The notes beneath the pieces are model-generated. The model did no database searches and had not been told where the DNA came from. It worked only from the letters and a program-made list of their open reading frames with translations. A stretch of 64,000 bases of DNA from Megaleporinus macrocephalus (lineage: Eukaryota > Chordata > Actinopteri > Characiformes > Anostomidae). The stretch lies in assembly GCA_021613375.1 (NCBI GenBank), contig CM038720.1, forward strand, positions 13,113,962 through 13,177,961, read 5' to 3'. Both the position numbers and the translations under genes were made by a program. Shown piece after piece: positions 57,531-64,000 of the stretch. How positions within the stretch are numbered: position 1 is the stretch's first letter; every line of letters begins with the position of its first letter.

Positions 57531-58462
57531 CTAATTTTTTTCTAGAATTAGACATTTTAAAAATATATAGTTCTTGAGAAAGGTCCTAAGAAAATGCAAT
57601 TCTTCCCATGCATTCTCCATCAACAGGTTTGTATCTGCACAATTCAAGCCTGTTGCTATAGAATATAAAAATAATACAGGTAACTCTACAAGCAACTCTA
57701 ATGAATTATGTATACTTGCATTTAAATATATGTCTTTAAAACAGAATGTGTAGCAGAATTAGGATGCTAACTTTGGTCTCGGTTAAAGCAGCAGTGCACA
57801 CGTTTCCCCTCTCACAGCAGTCCAAACCCCCAAAGATCAGATAACTCTTAAGGCATAGATCATAGGTTTCTGTACGGGGCAGATAGGATCTGAGAGTGTG
57901 CTGAAACAGCTACATAAATAAGAATGATCCTTTAGTTTTCAAGCTCCTCCACCTTATGTTTTATTGATGGCCACCAACCTTACCTCGAGTTTAGTGATAA
58001 GTCTTTTCACTCCCTGCTTAGCAGCCAAATCCAATAAAAGCCTAAACAGCATCCTACTTTCACGCGCCTTTCACAGTGTTTCTGCTGCGTTCGAGATGCA
58101 GCACTTGAGGCGTGTTTGGAGGTTTTTTTTGCACCGAGCGAGTCCCTGAGAACAAAACGCTTCAAAGGTGCTTGCTCAGGCGGACTGCTCTTAAAGATCA
58201 AACACAGAAATAAAGAAGAAGCAATTGGAGGAACTGAGGCTAAGCTCAGGCTTCAGAGCCATGGAGGGGATATTTAGCACATTTCCTCAACGTGGACATG
58301 TTTCAACAACTCATATCTTTAAACTGATGAACTAACTTTGTTTATAATGATCCACTTGTGATGATACGCTTAGAAATCTAGAGGATTTATTGCTATTTGT
58401 ATATATAGTACTGTGTGCAAGTCAAGCACCATCATTTTTCATTTCCACTCCAATAGCCATGA
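57531..58462. other. Intergenic sequence, nothing recognised
   Basis: 58000-58200 is slightly GC-richer (TTTCACGCGCCTTTCACAGT, TGCACCGAGCGAGTCCCTGA) but no exon is supported. Confidence 0.25.
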
Positions 58463-58782
58463 AGTATATGATACCCGTCAAGTGTTTGGACACACCTAGC
58501 TGAAGATATATTAGGTATTACAAATTACAGTTAAATTAACAATGTATATTTTTTATAAGCCCCCAAAACTATATATTTTTTAGAAACAACACGATCTCAG
58601 CACGTATACTATCTTCTTCAGTCCCGTTAGAAAAGCAGCTTATGGGGCTCCTCATGAAGCTGCTGGTTAGAACCTGAAACTACATCTGAACAATGAGACT
58701 AATTTCTAAAACAAACTATAAACATTCCTTCTAACCAAAAAAAACCCTGATAGGTGTGTCCAAACTTTTGATCGATAGTGTA
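58463..58782. mobile_element. 320-bp Tc1-type MITE
   Basis: Left end ACCCGTCAAGTGTTTGGACA, CACCT; right end AGGTGTGTCCAAACTTTTGA, then TCGATAGTGTA. These are inverted complements over about 30 bases and match a common fish element with GGTGTGTCCAAACTTTTGAC-type ends. The internal sequence is non-coding. Confidence 0.75.
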
Positions 58783-58789
58783 ACTGCAG

Positions 58790-59125
58790 CTTTCTGTGAT
58801 GTGGACGTAGGCGAAGGCTGGAGAGTCAGATAGAACTGGAGGTTTTTATTGGAATCGATACTTAATCTAGGACAGAGATACAAAAATAACAAAACCAGGT
58901 TACAGTTTAACACAACATAGCATCCACGACATTACACCAACAACAACAGACTAAGACAAGGAACAAACAGAGGGAATATGAAGACAAGGGGAACTAGGAA
59001 CACAGGGAGGAGGCACAAACTCTGAGCAGGTGAGGGGCGTAGCATAGGGCAGAGACTGGCTAGGACTGGGAAATGAAAACAAAGACAGAGACAGACAGGA
59101 GAAAGGAACAGGGCAGATGGTGACA
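58790..59125. repeat. Possible interspersed repeat of unknown class
   Basis: TGGAGGTTTTTATTGGAATC, a run of purine-rich ACAAGG/ACAGGGAG phrases (58960-59110) and AGGTGAGGGGCG resemble a recurrent fish repeat. I cannot name it or fix its ends. Confidence 0.25.
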
Positions 59126-59289
59126 CTTTAATTTCCTTTTAAAAAACTTGGTCTGGGTTTTTTCCACATCTCCAAAGTTCCCTCATAGAAATTGCTCTCA
59201 ATAAACGCATTCAGTGCTATCGAGATCTGGACTCTTGGGTGGACGGTCCATCGTCCTGAGAACCCTGGCACCTTCTATATTTCGTCGCT

Positions 59290-59480
59290 GTCCAATGAAA
59301 TCAAATTTCACTTGAAATCAAATTTCACAACAGCTGCCATCGCTATTGTGTACAATTTCCATGATAAATGGACCAATAGAAATGCTTCAAAATCACTAGG
59401 CAAACATTCTGGTTTCATTGACCTACACTGAAAGTAAGCCTCTCCTGTTCCTATTTTGGAGATACTTTGAAGATACGATT
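59290..59480 (+). mobile_element. MITE family W copy
   Basis: TTTCCATGATAAATGGACCA, ATAGAAATGCTTCAAAATCA, CATTCTGGTTTCATTGACCT and TTTTGGAGATACTTTGAAG. A short local duplication, GAAATCAAATTTCAC TTGAAATCAAATTTCAC, lies at 59298-59329. Confidence 0.6.
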
Positions 59481-59653
59481 TGTTTTCTTTATTTTGTCTG
59501 TTTCTTTTTCTCAGTGAGGAGCTTCGTGAACAGCTACACATCTTTTCAGACTTACAGTGTCATGCTGCCTTCTTATAATTCCTCACAAGTACAACTTATT
59601 CGTTTTTCAGGAGACCTTATAAGGAGAATACATATATGATAATCTATTTGTAT

Positions 59654-60155
59654 TGCTAGTATGAGTGGATCAGACACAGCAGTGCTGCTGGAGTTTTTAA
59701 ACACTGTGTCCACTCACTGTCCACTCTATTAGACACTCTTATCTTGTTAGTCCACCTTGTAGATGTAAAGTCAGAGATGAGAGAAAGATCTGTTGCTGCA
59801 CAGTTTGTGTTCCTCTACTTCTTCTACTGGTCACAGGATGCTGCCCACAGGACACTGTTGGCTGGTGGACTATTCTCATTTCAGCAGTGACGCTGCTGTG
59901 TCAAATCCACTCATACCAGCGCAACACACCTTCACACCCCTCACCATGATCCACCTTCCTAATAGTATCAGCTCTCTAGTTGTCCTGTGGGTGTCCCGAC
60001 CATGAAAGAACATGGTAAAAGGGGATAAACAATGAATGCAGTAAATCAGATCTACAGTGTAGTGTAAAACCACCAAGTGCACCTGTATGTGTAAATAGAG
60101 CTGATATAATGGACAATGTGTGTAGATACAAGTAGGTGGTTTTAATGTCATGGCC

Positions 60156-60160
<5 letters not shown>
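59654..60160 (+). mobile_element. Foldback MITE copy 6, with terminal repeat
   Basis: GAGTGGATCAGACACAGCAG, CACTGTCCACTCTATTAGAC, GGTCACAGGATGCTGCCCAC, CATACCAGCGCAACACACCT, and the terminus AGTAGGTGGTTTTAATGTCA, TGGCCGATGTA. The terminus directly abuts a TA tract. Confidence 0.8.
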
Positions 60161-60249
<89 letters not shown>

Positions 60250-60260
60250 TATATATATAT

Positions 60261-60307
<47 letters not shown>
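60160..60307. repeat. (TA)n with (CA)n interruptions
   Basis: TA tract 60160-60240 followed by alternating CACACA and TATATA blocks to 60307. Confidence 0.97.
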
Positions 60308-60309
<2 letters not shown>

Positions 60310-60518
60310 GTGGCAATGAAATGTATGTGAACACTTTGAAATTACCTGGTTTTCTGCATTAATTGGTCATAAAATGTTTTATGATCTACATCTAAGTGTA
60401 GACAAACTCAATGTGCTTAACCTAATAACACAAACAATTATAATATTTCATGTGTGTATCAGCACACAACCATTAAACATTAACAGTGCTGGTGGAAAAA
60501 GTAAGCGGACCCTTGAAT

Positions 60519-60707
60519 TTAATAACTGGTCAAACCTCCTTTGGTAGCAATAATCTCCAACAAGTGTTTCCGGTAGTTGCTGATCACACCTGTACAACAT
60601 TCAGGAGGAATTTTGGACCATTCTTCCTTACAGCACTGCTTCAGCTCAGCCATATTCTTAGGATGTCTGGTGTGAACAGCAGCTCTATTTAGGTCATTCC
60701 ACAGCAT
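60519..60707 (-). pseudogene. Tc1 transposase C-terminal remnant (copy A)
   Basis: A 62-residue minus frame begins MLWNDLNRAAVHTRHPKNMA, continues ELKQCCKEEWSKIPPECC and ends GGLTSY-stop. This is the C-terminal region of fish Tc1 transposases (W-DL-RAVHTR-PKN-AELKQFC-EEW-KIP). It follows directly on sequence that encodes the N-terminal part, showing that the core was lost by internal deletion. Confidence 0.85.
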
Positions 60708-60789
60708 CTCTATGCTAAATCATGCTAAATGCAAATCATGATGCACCACCGTACTTCACTTTTGGGATGTTTTAATGTTGGTATGAAAA

Positions 60790-61025
60790 CATCATCCCAT
60801 CCTCTCTGAACATTCTGCGTTGTGTCTTTGGAGTCAACTTGGCGAGGCACCTACTTCTAGGGAGGGTAGCCACAGTACTAAATCGTCTCTATTAGTAGAC
60901 AGTTTGTCTAACTGTGGACTGGTTAATGCCTAAAGTCTTGGAGATTACTTTGTAACTCTTACCAGTTTCATACAAATCAACAATTCTTTATCGTAGACCT
61001 TCAGAGAGGTCTTTTTTTGCAAGGC
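60790..61025 (-). pseudogene. Tc1 transposase N-terminal remnant (copy A)
   Basis: Minus-strand translation from 61022 gives KDLSEGLR, stop, then [31 protein letters not shown], two stops, then LPRSRCLAKLTPK and RRMFRED. These are the paired HTH DNA-binding region and GRPR-like linker of Tc1 transposases, interrupted by three stop codons. Non-functional. Confidence 0.75.
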
Positions 61026-61312
61026 ATTATTCCCATGTGATGCTTCTTGTGAATAGCAAACCCAAAAAGTTTGAGTGTCTTTTATTAGTCAAAGTAGCTT
61101 TACTGGACTCCAGGTTTACTACCTCCTGACTCTAATTAGCTTTTGTTGAAGAATAGCATATGGGTTCACTTACTTTTTTCACCAGCACTGTGAATGTTTA
61201 ATGGATTTGCTTGAGTTTGTCTACACTTGGGACTTGTAGATCAAATTTTATGACTAATTAATGCAGACAACCAGGTAATTTCAAAAAGGTTTACATACTT
61301 TTTTTCTTGCCA

Positions 61313-61315
<3 letters not shown>

Positions 61316-61381
<66 letters not shown>
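61316..61381. repeat. (TA)n microsatellite between copy A and the Incomer-like element
   Basis: About 32 TA units; its last TA is the left target duplication of the next element. Confidence 0.97.
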
Positions 61382-61384
<3 letters not shown>

Positions 61385-62588
61385 GGGTTGGACAATGAAA
61401 CTGAAACACCTGGTTTTAGACCACAATAATTTATTAGTATGATGTAGGGCCTCCTTTTGTGGCCAATACAGTGTCAATTCGTCTTGGGAATGACATATAC
61501 AAGTCCTGCACAGTGGTCAGAGGCATTTTAAGCCATTCTTCTTGCAGGACAGTTGCCAGGTCACTACGTGATGCTGGTGGAGGAAACGTTTCCTGACTCG
61601 CTCCTTTAAAACACCCCAAAGTGGCTCAATATTATTTAGATCTGGTGACTGTGCAGGCCATGGGAGATGTTCAACTTCACTTTCATGTTCATCAAACCAA
61701 TCTTTCACCAGTCTTGCTGTGTGTATTGGTGCATTGTCATCATGATTAATGGTTCGGTAGTCCTTGGCAGTGGTGCGCCCATTTAGCACAAGTACTGGGC
61801 CAAGGGAATGCCATGATATGGCAGCCCAAACCATCACTGATCCACCCCCATGCTTCACTCTGGGCATGCAACAGTCTGGGTGGTATGCTTCTTTGGAGCT
61901 TCTCCACACCGTAACTCTCCCGGATGTGGGGAAAACAGTAAAGGTGGACTCATCAGAGAACAATACATGTTTCACATTGTCCACAGCCCAAGATTTGTGC
62001 TCCTTGCACCATTGAAACCGATGTTTGGCATTGGCACGAGTGACCAAAGGTTTGACTATAGCAGCCCGGCTGTGTATATTGACCCTGTGGAGCTCCTGAC
62101 GGACAGTTCTGGTGGAAACAGGAGAGTTGAGGTGCACATTTAATTCTGCCGTGATTTGGGCAGCCGTGGTTTTATGTTTTTTGGATACAATCCGGGTTAG
62201 AACCCCAACATCCCTTTCAGACAGCTTCCTCTTGCGTCCACAGTTAATCCTGTTGGATGTGGTTCGTCCTTCTTGGTGGTATGCTGACATTACCCTGGAT
62301 ACAGTGGCTCTTGATACATCACAAAGACTTGCTGTCTTGGTCACAGACGCGCCAGCAAGACGTGCACCAACAATTTGTCCTCTTTTGAACTCTGGTATGT
62401 CCCATAATGTTGTATTATTGCAATATTTTGAGCAAAACTGTGCTCTTACCTGCTAACTGAACTTCACACTCCGCTCTTACTGGTGCAATGTGCAATTAAT
62501 GAAGCTTGGACACCAGACTGGTCCAATTTAGCCATGAAACCTCCCACACTAAAATGACAGGTGTTTCAGTTTCATTGTCCAACCCCTG
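61382..62588 (-). mobile_element. Incomer-like (DD36E) Tc1/mariner element, 1207 bp, near complete
   Basis: Identical 31-bp inverted termini lie at 61382-61412 and 62558-62588, beginning CAGGGGTTGGACAATGAAAC, flanked by TA on both sides. One minus-strand transposase fills the element. The spacing between the second and third catalytic acids is 36 residues, which defines the DD36E/Incomer family. The perfect termini suggest a fairly young insertion, but the transposase is broken (see the pseudogene entry), so any mobility would need an enzyme supplied from elsewhere. Confidence 0.9.
61434..62398 (-). pseudogene. Incomer-like transposase, one frameshift and an internal deletion
   Basis: From 62398 the minus strand reads IPEFKRGQIVGARLAGAS, then a 275-codon frame from 62344. 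It has two HTH motifs (TKTASLCDVSRATVSRVM; TTAAQITAELNV), a GRKRKL AT-hook-like linker, and catalytic residues Asp131 (FSDEST), Asp203 (HDDNAPIH) and Glu240 (NNIEPLW), numbered from 62344. After RVRKRF a one-base loss near 61581-61585 shifts the frame; the true C-terminus, PPPASRSDLATVLQEEW through GGPTSY-stop at 61434, lies in the next frame. About 20 residues usual for the family between Asp131 and Asp203 seem missing (KDYRTINHDDN). The nearest upstream ATG (62405) is out of frame. Confidence 0.85.
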
Positions 62589-62602
62589 TATATATATATA
62601 TA
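62589..62602. repeat. Short (TA)7 tract
   Basis: The first TA is the right target duplication of the Incomer-like element; the tract then abuts Tc1 copy B. Confidence 0.9.
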
Positions 62603-63556
62603 AGAAACAGTATGTAAACCTTTTTGAAATTACCTGGTTTTCTGCATTAACTGGTCATAAAATGTTATATGATCTACATCTAAGTATAGACAAACTCAAT
62701 GTACTTAACCTAATACCACACAAACAGTTATAATATTTCATGTGTGTATCGGACACATCCATTAAACATTCACAGTGTTGGTGGAAAAAGTAAGCGAACC
62801 ATTGGATTTAATAACTGGTCAAACCTCCATTGGTAGCAATAATCTCCAACAAGCGTTTCCAGTAGCTGCTGATCAGACCTGCACAAAGTTCAGAAGAAAG
62901 TTTAAACCATTTTTTCTTACAGCACTGCTTCACCTCACCTATATTTTTAGGATGTACTTCACTGTTGGGATGATGTTTTAATGTTGGTATGAAAACATCA
63001 TCACATCCTCTCTGAACATTCTGCGTTGTGCCTTCGGAGTCAACTTGGCAAGGTGCCCACTTCTAGGGAGAGTAGTTACAGTAATAATCATCTCCATTTG
63101 TAGACAGTTTGTCTAACTGTGGACTGGTTAATACCTCACGTCTTGGAGATTACTTTGCAACTCTTTCCAGTTTATGCAAATCAACAATTCTTGATCGTAG
63201 GTCTTCAGAGAGCTCTTTTTTTGCGAGGCATTGTTCACATCAGCAGTGAACCCAAAAAGTTTGAGTGTCTTTTGTAAGTCAAAGTAGCTTTACAACTTGC
63301 TCCAATATTGTTTCATTGATTGGATCCCAGGTTTGCTAACTCCTGGCTCTAATTAGCTTTTGTTAAAGTCAATAGCATATGGGTTCACTTACTTTTTCCA
63401 CCAGCACTGTGAATGTTTAACGAATGTGTGGTATTAGGTTAAGTACATTGAGTTTGTCTATACTTGGGACTAAAATGTAGATCAGATCATGTTTTATGAC
63501 CAATTGATGCAGAAAACCAGGTAAATTCAAATGGTTCACATACTTTTTTCTTGCCA

Positions 63557-63558
<2 letters not shown>
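62603..63558 (-). mobile_element. Tc1-like transposon copy B, catalytic core deleted
   Basis: Same family as copy A: AGTATGTAAACCTTTTTGAA, CCTGGTTTTCTGCATTAACT at the left and AAACCAGGTAAATTC..ACATACTTTTTTCTTGCCACTG at the right. The first bases of the left terminus (CAGTGGCA) are lost. Inside are C-terminal (62776-62940) and N-terminal (63000-63230) transposase scraps separated by the same core deletion as in copy A, so both may descend from one deleted, still mobilisable, parent. Confidence 0.85.

Positions 63559-63626
<68 letters not shown>
63559..63626. repeat. (TA)n microsatellite
   Basis: About 33 TA units between Tc1 copy B and MITE W. Confidence 0.97.
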
Positions 63627-63628
<2 letters not shown>

Positions 63629-63830
63629 AAGTCAATGGAACCAGATTTTTTTCCAAACTATTTTGGAGCACTTCTATTGGCCCATTCATCATGGAATTTC
63701 CACACAATGTAAATGACCATTGGCGTGTTCAAATAATGTAGAAAACTCAAAATTAAGAAAATTCAATCTTAACAAAGTTTTGAACTTTTGTACTTAATGA
63801 GTGTAAAAAGAGGGTTTTATGCCAAATACA
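63627..63830 (-). mobile_element. MITE family W copy, minus strand
   Basis: CAAAGTCAATGGAACCAGAT, TTTTGGAGCACTTCTATTGG and CCCATTCATCATGGAATTTC are the reverse complement of the core seen at 20.4, 57.4 and 59.4 kb. It starts directly at the TA tract. Confidence 0.7.
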
Positions 63831-64000
63831 CTATGGTGGACCAACCTTTGAATACACTCATGGATAGCCAATCTTCTCAGCCAGTCTTCCACACAATGCA
63901 AAATACCTCAAATGCTGTTGGAACAGTGTTGCTGATGCTTGTTACCATGTCAGAAACTCACATAGGTATTGTTGTTGTTCTCCCATGGGTCTCAACTCAT
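63831..64000. other. Window end, nothing recognised
   Basis: No gene or repeat family identified. Confidence 0.25.

Larger units (their letters stand above)
60308..61315 (-). mobile_element. Tc1-like transposon copy A, catalytic core deleted
   Basis: Ends CAGTGGCAATGAAATGTATG (left) and ATACTTTTTTTCTTGCCACTG (right) are inverted; TGAAATTACCTGGTTTTCTG lies inside the left end and its mate inside the right. An inner repeat CAGTGCTGGTGGAAAAAGTA (60487) and its right-hand mate (TTTTTTCACCAGCACTG) give an IR/DR layout as in Sleeping Beauty-type elements. Flanking bases are TA. At 1008 bp it is about 600 bp shorter than a full Tc1 element; the missing part is the DDE core. Confidence 0.88.

Overview
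The window reads as non-coding nuclear DNA from a teleost fish. It is AT-rich, full of (TA)n and (CA)n tracts, and packed with Tc1/mariner relatives, foldback MITEs and tRNA-derived SINEs of the kinds common in otophysan fishes such as characiforms and catfishes. That group assignment rests on repeat style and memory, not on a search. There are no bacterial-style operons, CRISPR arrays or rRNA genes.

Only one host coding segment is convincing: the last exon of a contactin-associated protein-like gene (CNTNAP/Caspr family, + strand) at 7045-7241. It has a clear 3' splice site, a transmembrane helix, a short cytoplasmic tail ending in a PDZ-binding type C-terminus, and a 3' UTR with a polyadenylation signal near 7733. 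Positions 1-7044 are therefore the gene's final intron. It holds a 309-bp tandem repeat at the left edge, a 1.2-kb element with 28-bp inverted termini and a pogo-like transposase remnant (2677-3911), and a diverged ~300-bp tandem family (4003-5190). From about 7.8 kb to the right edge (56 kb) I find no host exon, so this looks like a gene desert downstream of the CNTNAP gene.

Layout of the desert: 9.3-10.1 kb, a duplicated microsatellite block and a LINE 3' end; 10.7-13.5 kb, a three-module rearranged repeat array; 13.8-16 kb, a foldback MITE, then a second MITE split by an 834-bp insertion with an 8-bp target duplication; 20.6-21.9 kb, a Tc1 remnant; 22.0-29.4 kb, minisatellites, a SINE, MITEs and LINE remains; 29.5-34.8 kb, mostly unique sequence with candidate conserved non-coding blocks; 35-37.1 kb, microsatellite, SINE and Tc1 end; 40.4-41.3 kb, a CpG-rich island; 41.5-44.1 and 50.5-51.5 kb, three arrays of one 42-bp minisatellite that looks like an amplified transposon end; 45.9-46.6 kb, a (CAGT)-type array; 47.7 kb, a broken DDE transposase; 52-60 kb, microsatellites and MITEs; 60.3-63.6 kb, two core-deleted Tc1 copies flanking a 1.2-kb Incomer-like (DD36E) element.

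I found no new multi-gene system. The most notable structures are the three dispersed 42-bp arrays, the datable nested insertion at 14.8-15.6 kb, the near-complete but broken Incomer-like element, and several unique blocks that could be CNTNAP-locus enhancers.
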